From NCBI GenBank assembly GCA_012961925.1, contig DTYK01000264.1, positions 1 to 13,520 on the forward strand: DNA of 13,520 nucleotides, read 5' to 3'. This document shows, in pieces, positions 1-5,848 of the stretch. The position numbers were made by a program, and so were the translations under genes. Position 1 is the stretch's first letter, and each line of letters opens with the position of its first letter. This DNA comes from Candidatus Latescibacterota bacterium. Its GTDB lineage: Bacteria; Latescibacterota; MVCY01; DTYK01. The notes below the pieces were generated by a model. The model was not told the DNA's origin. It worked only from the letters and a program-made list of their open reading frames with translations, and searched no databases.

Positions 1-1
1 C

Positions 2-601
2 ATCGAGCCAGGCATGACGGAGAAAGAGGTGGCCTGGGAGTTGGAGTCCTTCATGAGGACCCACGGCGCGGAGAAGGCGGCCTTCGACCTCATCGTGGCC
101 TCCGGCCCCAATGGGGCCCTGCCCCACGTCACCGCCTCCGAGCGCGCCATCCGGGCCGGGGAGCCCATCGTGATGGACCTGGGGTGCGTGGTTGAGGGCT
201 ACCATTCCGATATGACCCGCACCATCTGTTTGGGCCAGCCCGACGCGAGGTTTCGGGAGATCTACCAGCTCGTTCTGTCGGCGCAACTGGCTGCCGAGGA
301 GGCCATCAGGCCGGGAATGACGGGCCGGGAGGCCGACGCCATCGCCCGAAGGATCATCGAAGAGGCGGGCTATGGAGAGCAGTTCGGCCACGGCCTGGGC
401 CACGGCGTGGGGCTGGCGATACACGAGAAGCCCACGCTGGGGAAGCTCTCGGAGGACGTGCTCGAGCCGGGGATGGTCTTCACCGTCGAGCCGGGGATTT
501 ACATCCCTGGCTGGGGCGGGGTGCGCATCGAGGACATGGTGGTCCTGAGGGAGGACGGGGTGGAGGTGCTCACCCAGGCTAGCAAAAGCAGCGGATTCTA
601 A
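2..601 (+). CDS. M24-family (aminopeptidase P-like) metallopeptidase, 5'-truncated
   Basis: The reading frame is open to the left edge: four in-frame codons (IEPG) precede the ATG at 14, and IEPGMTEKEVAWELE is the usual internal start of the pita-bread catalytic domain of Xaa-Pro aminopeptidases/prolidases. The gene therefore begins outside the window and the ATG at 14 is internal. Numbered from that Met, all five expected metal ligands are present: D55 (VMDLG), D66 (YHSDMTRT), H130 (GHGLGH), E159 (TVEPG) and E173 (RIEDM). H137 (AIHE) fits the conserved catalytic His. The protein should be an active cytoplasmic two-metal exopeptidase releasing N-terminal residues ahead of proline. Whether it is PepP- or PepQ-like cannot be decided without the N-terminal domain. 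It ends with TAA at 599-601, 33 bp before the next gene. Its composition is very GC-rich compared with the minus-strand genes. Confidence 0.93.
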   Translation: MEPGMTEKEVAWELESFMRTHGAEKAAFDLIVASGPNGALPHVTASERAIRAGEPIVMDLGCVVEGYHSDMTRTICLGQPDARFREIYQLVLSAQLAAEEAIRPGMTGREADAIARRIIEEAGYGEQFGHGLGHGVGLAIHEKPTLGKLSEDVLEPGMVFTVEPGIYIPGWGGVRIEDMVVLREDGVEVLTQASKSSGF

Positions 602-634
602 CTCGGAGCAGGGCGAATGGCAAGGGGGTGAGAG

Positions 635-1546
635 ATGAACGCCATCGTGGAGAGGATAGGACGCGAAGCACTCATCGGGGCGGCGGTGGGATTCATCGTG
701 GGGCTGATCATCGGCCTGCCCATCCTGGGCTGGTGGCTCTGGCCGGTGAGGTGGGTTGACACCGACCCTTATGATCTGAAACAGAGGTACAAGGAGGCCT
801 ACATCGCCATGCTGGCCGATTCCTACGCCTTCAACAGGGACGCCCAACTGGCCAAGGAGAGGGCGGCTGGCTGGGACAAGGAGGAGCTCTGCCAGATCAT
901 CGCCAAGCTCGAGTCGCGGGCCAGCGAGGAGGAGCGCCAGCGCCTGGACGATCTGGCCGGGGCGCTGGAACTGAAGGTGGAGATAGGCAAGGAGGCCATC
1001 CAGACCCCGGTGGGGGCCACACCCCCGCCGGTGGAGCGGCCTCCCTCCCCAGTGATTCGCCGCTTGGTGCCCGTGCTGGGCATCTTCCTGGCCATGGTCC
1101 TCTTCATCGCCGCGGCGGTGGCCATCGTCATGATCTGGCGGGGACGGGGCGAGGCCATCGTATCCCGCTGGGTGCCCCCGAGCACGGAGCCCCTGGGCCA
1201 CTTCGTGGCCCGCTATACGCTGGGCCAGGACGACTACGACGAATCGCTGGACATCGAATCCCCCACGGGGGAGCTGCTAGGCGAGTGCGGCCTGAACATC
1301 GCCGAAACCCTGGGGACGGGCGCGCCGGCCAAGGTCACGGCCTTCAACCTGTCGCTCTTCGACCGGAGCGACGTCCGCACCGTCACCAAGGTGCTGATGA
1401 GCGAGTATGCCTACGGCGACGAGGCCATCCGAAACAGGCTGGCCATCAAGGGCGAACCCGTCCTGGTCGAGCCCGGCAAGAGCTCGTGGGATCGGAGTTC
1501 GGCCTTCAGGCTTTCATCCCCGGATAGACTCAGCGGTTTGTCCTGA
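635..1546 (+). CDS. Two-helix membrane protein of unknown function; 3' end replaced by a repeat element
   Basis: The ATG at 635 is preceded by a good Shine-Dalgarno (AAGGGGGTG, 622-630). Visible parts of the 303-residue protein: hydrophobic helix about 12-38; a charged, probably helical region 45-115; a proline-rich linker 128-140; a second hydrophobic helix about 144-168; then a hydrophilic domain rich in acidic residues (about 180-280). I do not recognise a named family. The layout, a WPV-type membrane exit followed by a Y/A-rich helical domain, resembles uncharacterised Chloroflexota proteins, but that is memory only. From codon 287 (R287 at 1493-1495) the sequence is no longer the original gene: the last 17 residues and the TGA stop lie in the REP-like element at 1494-1575. 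The true C-terminus has therefore probably been lost or altered. It lies 33 bp after the M24 peptidase gene on the same strand and may be co-transcribed with it. Confidence 0.75.
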   Translation: MNAIVERIGREALIGAAVGFIVGLIIGLPILGWWLWPVRWVDTDPYDLKQRYKEAYIAMLADSYAFNRDAQLAKERAAGWDKEELCQIIAKLESRASEEERQRLDDLAGALELKVEIGKEAIQTPVGATPPPVERPPSPVIRRLVPVLGIFLAMVLFIAAAVAIVMIWRGRGEAIVSRWVPPSTEPLGHFVARYTLGQDDYDESLDIESPTGELLGECGLNIAETLGTGAPAKVTAFNLSLFDRSDVRTVTKVLMSEYAYGDEAIRNRLAIKGEPVLVEPGKSSWDRSSAFRLSSPDRLSGLS

Positions 1547-1575
1547 CCGGGATGAAATGCTAAAGCCACAACCCC
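1494..1575 (+). repeat. REP/BIME- or MITE-like element, copy 1
   Basis: About 82 bp, with GGAGTTCGGCCTTCAGGCT at 1494-1512 as left end. The right end, AATGCTAAAGCCACAACCCC, is a degenerate inverted version. The left 19 bases match 18/19 with the reverse complement of 8921-8939. The right 26 bases, starting GATGAAATGCT, match about 21/26 with the other end of the element at 8854-8939. The middle is diverged. Inside, TTTCATCCC-C-GG (1512-1523) pairs with CCGGGATGAAA (1547-1557), giving an 11-bp stem with one bulge. The left palindrome folds as GGCC-TTCA-GGCT. No transposase is encoded, so any movement would need help from elsewhere (RAYT-type or other transposase). Confidence 0.72.
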
Positions 1576-1712
1576 GTGCTCGTGGGGTTGGAATGCACCG
1601 GAACGGTCAATGCCACCACCCCAGGAGGATGCCTGAGGCGGCGTAATTAGAAGAGGACAAAAGGCCGATATTACGTAAAAGAGCACCTTATGAGCAAATA
1701 CTTGGCCCACCC
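1547..1712. other. Hairpin-rich spacer between converging genes
   Basis: The spacer lies between the plus-strand membrane-protein gene and the end of the minus-strand cluster. Besides the right half of the REP-like element it contains a perfect 7-bp stem, CAACCCC (1569-1575) with GGGGTTG (1584-1590), whose 8-base loop is GTGCTCGT. A short ACCG-GAA-CGGT hairpin lies at 1597-1607 and a CAGG...CCTG pair near 1622-1636. None is followed by a convincing T-run on either strand, so I do not call an intrinsic terminator, although a series of hairpins between convergent genes could slow polymerase. I see no gene in it. Confidence 0.5.
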
Positions 1713-2495
1713 CTAAAACCTCCTGGAAACGACAAGCATCGGGGTGGTCGCCTCTGCTTCAAAGCGTAATGCCATTCTCACCTTGAGCCTTTCCTCCAGG
1801 GCTTTGCCCTCTTCCTGCGATTTTGCGTAACGGGCCGCATCTATCGCACTGAACAGATGGTTGCACAGGATCACCCCGAGAGTGAAGAGCGCCCGCCTCA
1901 GGTAACGGTTGCTTTCATACCTCATATCTTCGTATTTTAAACGATGCGTGGATTGGACGTTCTTCAAGGAGTCTACTGGCGGGTACCCGTCTGCTGAAGC
2001 ATCGGTATCATCCCAGCCGTAAACGAATTGATCGTATTTACCGATCATCTCGTACTGTTGTTGCCTGCTGGAGGTCTCGTAGTTATGGGTGAGCCTTGTC
2101 GTATCAGGGGTACCGATCACAGCGGTCCATATGTAATCATTATACCTGTCTTCGCTCCAGTGCAGGTCTGCAAACCTCTCGTAATCGTCCTCCAATTCTT
2201 TCCCCTTATGGGTCCAGGTCAGATAACCTGTCCAGGTGAGGGCCTCAACGGCCAGAAAAAGGAACCCCCTTTTCGTCCCCGCATACAACTGACCGCTGCC
2301 TGGAACAAGGGCCGACAGGAGAAAAGCCCTGGTTGTAGACCTCTCCGGCGATCGAGCCGTATTTCGAGGAACCCCGGATTCCATATTCATATTCAGAGCC
2401 CCCAGCCCGTGAGAAGGAGCCCCCTTCGCAGCCGCTGAGGCCTGTAAGAATAATATACCAAGACAGGCAACAGAAACAAGCTTCCCGAACTTCAT
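1713..2495 (-). CDS. Small envelope protein with PGSGQLYAG motif (DUF5683-like)
   Basis: An ORF is open from 2570, but I place the start at ATG 2495. That ATG has a strong Shine-Dalgarno (GGAAAGGAG at 2501-2509, 5 bases away) and begins a clean signal sequence (about residues 1-22, cleavage near ASA/AAK). The 260-residue product then has a Ser/Arg-rich stretch, a hydrophobic segment with the motif PGSGQLYAG (65-73) continuing into a second hydrophobic run (about 78-94), a Tyr/Asp-rich soluble loop (100-195) and a last hydrophobic segment containing NHLFSAIDA (212-220). It ends in RRF, the aromatic C-terminus often seen in outer-membrane proteins. The P-G-G-Q-Y pattern is typical of DUF5683-like envelope proteins common in Bacteroidota and related candidate phyla. 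Function is unknown. It is the last gene of the minus-strand run, 77 bp after the gluzincin-barrel gene. Confidence 0.75.
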   Translation of the reverse strand: MKFGKLVSVACLGILFLQASAAAKGAPSHGLGALNMNMESGVPRNTARSPERSTTRAFLLSALVPGSGQLYAGTKRGFLFLAVEALTWTGYLTWTHKGKELEDDYERFADLHWSEDRYNDYIWTAVIGTPDTTRLTHNYETSSRQQQYEMIGKYDQFVYGWDDTDASADGYPPVDSLKNVQSTHRLKYEDMRYESNRYLRRALFTLGVILCNHLFSAIDAARYAKSQEEGKALEERLKVRMALRFEAEATTPMLVVSRRF

Positions 2496-2500
2496 ACCAA

Positions 2501-2509
2501 CTCCTTTCC
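2501..2509 (-). promoter_or_regulatory. Ribosome binding site that fixes the start at 2495
   Basis: Read on the minus strand the site is GGAAAGGAG, followed by TTGGT and ATG. No comparable site precedes the longer possible start at 2570, which would also put 25 polar residues in front of the signal peptide. Confidence 0.75.
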
Positions 2510-2546
2510 GGTTGCAGGTAGCGCCGGAGTTCACTCTTAGGTTTTT

Positions 2547-2575
2547 CGAAAAATATGAACCCGTCCCCAATTTTA
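2547..2575 (-). repeat. 30-bp repeat, copy 1, containing the stop codon of the gluzincin-barrel gene
   Basis: Plus-strand sequence CGAAAAATATGAACCCGTCC continuing to 2575. It matches the copy at 5557-5586 at about 27 of 30 positions (two substitutions, one single-base gap), in the same orientation. The minus-strand TAA stop at 2573-2575 is the first codon of the element. The core (TGGGGACGG/TTCAT type) resembles short G-run motifs that recur between genes in many bacteria, often linked to RAYT/REP systems; that link is from memory. A possible degenerate half of the other repeat family (GGAGTTCACTCTTAGG) lies beside it at 2526-2541. Confidence 0.7.
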
Positions 2576-5545
2576 ATTATAACCGAAGAGGACGGTCAGG
2601 TACAGTTTCACTGGATCCCTCCCCTTACCTTCGTCCAGTCCATACGCCACGTCAAGCTCAACCTTTGTGGGATAACTGTAAAAGGAGATCAGGTCAAGCC
2701 TGAGCTGTGCACCTATATCCCTTTTAAACCCCTCGGTCTTAAAATCGATGGAGTCCGAATCCCAAGCCCTGCCCATACCAGCGAAGACAGCACCGTAGAC
2801 CTTATCAACATAGAGATGGAATAACTTCCTCCGCAGGCTACCGAAGAACGGAAAACGATAGGTGATGGATCCCATCACGATCTTCCTGCCTTCCAGGCTC
2901 CAGTAGGTATACCCACGCATCCCGTTTTTGCCGCCAAGATGAAAATCGAGGAAGTCGTCAACCCTTCTGTCGATCAACCCGACCTTGAACCTCAGGCCCA
3001 GCGTATCTCTCTTCCAGGGCATGGGTATATACTCCCTCCAGTCCAGAATAAACCGGTCATAATTGTACCTGCGATACACCTCACGGACGATAAACGATGG
3101 CTTGAACCCCTTGATCAGATAGTCGAACATTCGGTCATACCTGAACAGCACCTCCCTCCCCTGAGGATTGATCTCCCCATCCCTCATCCGCTTTATGTTC
3201 CTATAATTATAGATAAAGGCCAGGTCGAGTCCCTTATAGTACGTATATGAAAACGTAAATCGCTGCCTGCTGGTGAGGCTCACGCCTTTCAGATCCGTGT
3301 TGTAAAGGCTGTACACTGCTGAGAGTGAGAATTCGTGGGTGCCCCACAGTCTGTATCGTACTCCGAGCCAGACCTCATTGAGGTCGAAATCGGTTCGATC
3401 GATTCTGTAAAGGTTATCCGGGTCTGTGACATCCTCTTTGAGATGTCTCATCACCTTGTAATATTCGAAGAAAAGTGTGGGAATAAGTTGTTTATATTCA
3501 ATAATGGTGAAGAGATCGAGATCGAAATTGTCCGCGAAAAGCAGCCCGCCGATTATAGACTGTTTATTCAGGACATCGCTCGAGGTGAGGTAGAACCCAG
3601 CCTTTGTTCTATTTGCGTCGAGGGCAACCCTTGGCATGACCTGAAAGCCAAGAAACATAGTCCTATATGGATGAGAATCTGCTGGAGCTCGGTTTCCATC
3701 TCCCTTTACTCCTGAGGGATCGACGGGTTGGCGGAAGAGCTCTCCATCGACCTCTCGCCATCCATAAGGAGGTAAAAGAAGCTGCAACTGATATCCTTCT
3801 GAGGTGTAGGAGGAAAAGGCGATCCGGCCGTCCGAGGGTGAAATTGATGGAGAGAACGCACCGCCGAGGACATTGGTAAGCTGTTGGACCTGTTCATTTA
3901 CAAGCGAGATCGAATAGAGGTTAAATATCCCGCTCACATCGGAGGTGAAGATGATCTCCTTCCCATCCGGTGTCCAACATGGATCTCTTTCGGATCCTGT
4001 GGATGAGACTAAGTAGCGGAGACCACTCCCATCGCTCCGGATAAGCGCAATATCACGGCTCTCCCCCCGCAGGATCGAGAAGGCAATCCTAGTACCATCC
4101 GGCGACCAGCGAGGAGTATAGATCTGAGTCCTGTCTGCAAAATCGGTTAAATATCCGATAAAACTACCATCCGACTTTATCAAGCCCAGATTGTTAGTCC
4201 CTGCTGAATTCTTAACGAACACGATGCGGGTTCCATCCGGCGAGTAGTCCGGGAATTTCGCCCTCAGCCCAAAGGTCAGACGCCTTTCCTTTTGTGCCTT
4301 GAGGTCATATTCATAGATATCCCAGAACCTGGCCCCATACCTGTCCGGCCTGCTCTTCTTCGTATAGACCAGCTTCTCCCCGTCGGGTGACCAGGATGGG
4401 GAAGATACCACGCCGCCAGTGACCATCAAGGTGGTTTTATCCTTAAGATTCAAGATGTAGAGCGCGGCGATGTGATAGTCCTGACCCCTGTTGGAGAGAT
4501 AGGCGATCCTTGAACCGTCAGGGGACCACACGGGATAGGCATTTAAGTAGCCTCTCTGCTCTAAGGGTTCACCCTCAATTCGGTTCTCCATCACCGCTTC
4601 TGCCTGCACGGTATACTTTGTGGTGAGGTGATCCTTCCATAAACGGTATAACTCGGGCCCTGAGATGCCAAGCACCTGTGACAGTGCTGATGAGAAGTCG
4701 AACGTCAGAGGTGCTGACAGACGTCTGAAGATGGCCCTGAGCTTATCGTTCCCGAAGCTGTCTGCGATGAACCGGACAAGTGAATAGCCCTGATTATACA
4801 CCATCTCGTTACCCAAGCCGTTCTTGGCGAACACGCCCATCTCTTCATAGCTCAGAAGCTTACCGTCAAGGGTTGCCATGCGGAGGATCATATCCCTGTG
4901 GGAGTCCCAGCGATCGAACCTGGCACCATCAGCCTGGTACTGTGCCGCCCCCTCAGCGATCCACATCGGTACAACAGTCCCCGGGATAAGATAGGAGGCG
5001 ACTACATTGGGGAAACGGGTCAGGATATCCTCCCTCTCCTCCTTCTGATAACTAAAACCCTGTATGTAGAAACCAGGGATCCATCGAGGCCCCTTTCTGG
5101 CCAGTTGCAGGGAGACGATGTGGGTGAACTCATGGGTGATTACATCCCTCAACCAATCGTGGGTTCCTCTCAACTCAAAGTCAAGCCCTGTAATCCAGAT
5201 CTCTATCTTATTCTCATAATAATAGGCGGCCCCATTCGAATAGTCCCCACAATCCTTAAGGACGATGTGAACCTTTCCATCGGGTCTGAACCCGTAAAGA
5301 GAGGTGATCGGCTCATAGATCTCCTCGGCAATCGCTGCAGCAAGGCCACTTATCTCCTCCTCACCCTGATGGTAGAAGACATTGAAGTGCGGCGTCTGGA
5401 TTACCCTCCAGTCCAGATTCGAATAGTTCTGCGCAAGGGACACCCCCACCAGTAACACAAGAGGGAGAACAAGAAGCAAAAGCCAGAGGAAAAACACGCT
5501 TAAAGATTTATATCCCATATATCCCAGATTTCGTCCGTTTCTCAT
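2573..5545 (-). CDS. Gluzincin peptidase - PD40/TolB propeller - outer-membrane beta-barrel fusion
   Basis: I use ATG 5545 (990 residues). TTG 5554 and ATG 5518 are alternatives, and none has a strong Shine-Dalgarno. A hydrophobic signal sequence ends near residue 39 (VSLAQ). The N-terminal domain has the zinc site HEFTH (138-142) and the third ligand E198 in WIAEG, the arrangement of the peptidase MA-like gluzincins. Residues about 334-607 hold six PD40-type repeats (WSPDG, WSPDG, YSPDG, WSPDG, WTPDG, ISPSDG), as in TolB. From about 640 to the end the protein is a series of alternating aromatic/polar strands resembling an Omp85/surface-antigen barrel. Likely location: outer membrane, with peptidase and propeller in periplasm or on the surface. 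The substrate is unknown. The C-terminus is FGYN rather than the usual aromatic residue, and its stop codon is within a repeat. It follows the M6-like gene after 303 bp, so it may have its own promoter. Confidence 0.85.
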   Translation of the reverse strand: MRNGRNLGYMGYKSLSVFFLWLLLLVLPLVLLVGVSLAQNYSNLDWRVIQTPHFNVFYHQGEEEISGLAAAIAEEIYEPITSLYGFRPDGKVHIVLKDCGDYSNGAAYYYENKIEIWITGLDFELRGTHDWLRDVITHEFTHIVSLQLARKGPRWIPGFYIQGFSYQKEEREDILTRFPNVVASYLIPGTVVPMWIAEGAAQYQADGARFDRWDSHRDMILRMATLDGKLLSYEEMGVFAKNGLGNEMVYNQGYSLVRFIADSFGNDKLRAIFRRLSAPLTFDFSSALSQVLGISGPELYRLWKDHLTTKYTVQAEAVMENRIEGEPLEQRGYLNAYPVWSPDGSRIAYLSNRGQDYHIAALYILNLKDKTTLMVTGGVVSSPSWSPDGEKLVYTKKSRPDRYGARFWDIYEYDLKAQKERRLTFGLRAKFPDYSPDGTRIVFVKNSAGTNNLGLIKSDGSFIGYLTDFADRTQIYTPRWSPDGTRIAFSILRGESRDIALIRSDGSGLRYLVSSTGSERDPCWTPDGKEIIFTSDVSGIFNLYSISLVNEQVQQLTNVLGGAFSPSISPSDGRIAFSSYTSEGYQLQLLLPPYGWREVDGELFRQPVDPSGVKGDGNRAPADSHPYRTMFLGFQVMPRVALDANRTKAGFYLTSSDVLNKQSIIGGLLFADNFDLDLFTIIEYKQLIPTLFFEYYKVMRHLKEDVTDPDNLYRIDRTDFDLNEVWLGVRYRLWGTHEFSLSAVYSLYNTDLKGVSLTSRQRFTFSYTYYKGLDLAFIYNYRNIKRMRDGEINPQGREVLFRYDRMFDYLIKGFKPSFIVREVYRRYNYDRFILDWREYIPMPWKRDTLGLRFKVGLIDRRVDDFLDFHLGGKNGMRGYTYWSLEGRKIVMGSITYRFPFFGSLRRKLFHLYVDKVYGAVFAGMGRAWDSDSIDFKTEGFKRDIGAQLRLDLISFYSYPTKVELDVAYGLDEGKGRDPVKLYLTVLFGYN

Positions 5546-5556
5546 CTCTCTCAAAC

Positions 5557-5586
5557 CGAAAAATTATGAACCCATCCCCCATTTTA
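5557..5586 (-). repeat. 30-bp repeat, copy 2, directly upstream of the gluzincin-barrel gene
   Basis: Plus-strand sequence CGAAAAATTATGAACCCATC continuing to 5586; about 27/30 identical to 2547-2575 and in direct orientation. It ends 2 bases before the TTG at 5554 and 11 bases before the ATG at 5545, so it occupies the place where the promoter-proximal leader and ribosome binding site would be. Confidence 0.7.
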
Positions 5587-5594
5587 TATCCTTC

Positions 5595-5620
5595 TTTTTC
5601 TTTGCTTGTTCAAAGAAAAA
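5595..5620. repeat. Perfect 10-bp stem-loop
   Basis: TTTTTCTTTG (5595-5604) pairs completely with CAAAGAAAAA (5611-5620) around the 6-base loop CTTGTT. The A-run on the plus strand continues after the stem. Read on the minus strand, the direction of all nearby genes, the stem is preceded by Ts and followed by AAGAAGG, so it lacks the T-tail of a rho-independent terminator for the M6-like gene. Confidence 0.7.
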
Positions 5621-5818
5621 AAAGCAAAAAGAAAAGACAGCCCGAAGCCTTCGCCCAAATCATCGAGGGCAGAAGTCCTCTCCCACAAATGTGACTCACT
5701 CCGCTGCCCCTCCGCAAACTCGCCCTCCTTCCGCTCGGGCTCAGACAGGCGGAAAAACTGGCGCTCCGTTCGCCGGACGGTCTTAACGGCTCAGGCTTAA
5801 GGACACTTTTCTCACCAG

Positions 5819-5841
5819 CCTAATATTAGGACCTTATAAGG
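5819..5841. repeat. Two adjacent perfect palindromes
   Basis: CCTAATATTAGG (5819-5830, 12 bp, perfect) is separated by a single A from CCTTATAAGG (5832-5841, 10 bp, perfect). They begin 8 bases beyond the TAA stop of the M6-like gene (5849-5851). They could be binding sites for a dimeric regulator, ends of a mobile repeat or a processing site; the sequence alone does not decide. Confidence 0.7.
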
Positions 5842-5848
5842 ATCACCT

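Larger units (their letters stand above)
5546..5848. other. 303-bp structured non-coding segment
   Basis: No gene is credible here. The only ORF (64 codons at 5606-5800, plus strand) is Arg/Ser/Lys-rich, low in complexity and without a ribosome binding site. Beyond the 30-bp repeat, the segment holds the A/T-rich 10-bp stem-loop at 5595-5620, a CGAAG-C-CTTCG palindrome at 5643-5653, a C-rich stretch on the plus strand (about 5690-5790) with small hairpins such as TCCG-TTCGC-CGGA, and two adjacent perfect palindromes at 5819-5841. The mosaic of short palindromes looks like a dispersed non-coding repeat rather than a simple promoter. I have the impression of having seen similar text in unrelated genomes but cannot confirm it. 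Confidence 0.5.

Noticed and set aside
823..1185. 120-codon antisense ORF under the membrane-protein gene
   Set aside because: Shadow frame caused by high GC; Met/Arg/Ser-rich with no start signal, while the plus-strand frame has a good ribosome binding site and coherent membrane helices.
1490..1665. Right end of an IS200/IS605 element with a TnpB guide-RNA-like fold
   Set aside because: The chain of hairpins and the odd C-terminal reading first suggested this. But no TnpB or TnpA coding remnant (no DRDVNAA-type or HUH motif) is present, and the sequence aligns better with the REP-like element at 8854-8939.
1411..1710. 99-codon minus-strand ORF between the converging genes
   Set aside because: It overlaps the real membrane-protein gene and the repeat element, has no ribosome binding site, and reads as low-quality Ser/Pro-rich sequence.
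2496..2570. ATG-type start at 2570 for the PGSGQ protein
   Set aside because: It would add 25 polar residues, overlap the 30-bp repeat and lack a ribosome binding site, whereas 2495 has a strong one and begins the signal peptide.
3890..4560. Tandem DNA repeat from recurring ccatccggcga/tccatcggg text
   Set aside because: These are the codons of the SPDG motifs in the PD40 propeller, spaced by blade length; the DNA between them is diverged.
5595..5620. Rho-independent terminator for the M6-like gene
   Set aside because: The stem is perfect but lies about 230 bp beyond the stop and lacks a T-tail on the minus strand; it is A/T-rich rather than G/C-rich.
5606..5800. 64-codon plus-strand ORF in the large gap
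   Set aside because: Lys/Ser/Arg-rich translation of a palindrome-rich non-coding block, without a ribosome binding site and antisense to all neighbours.
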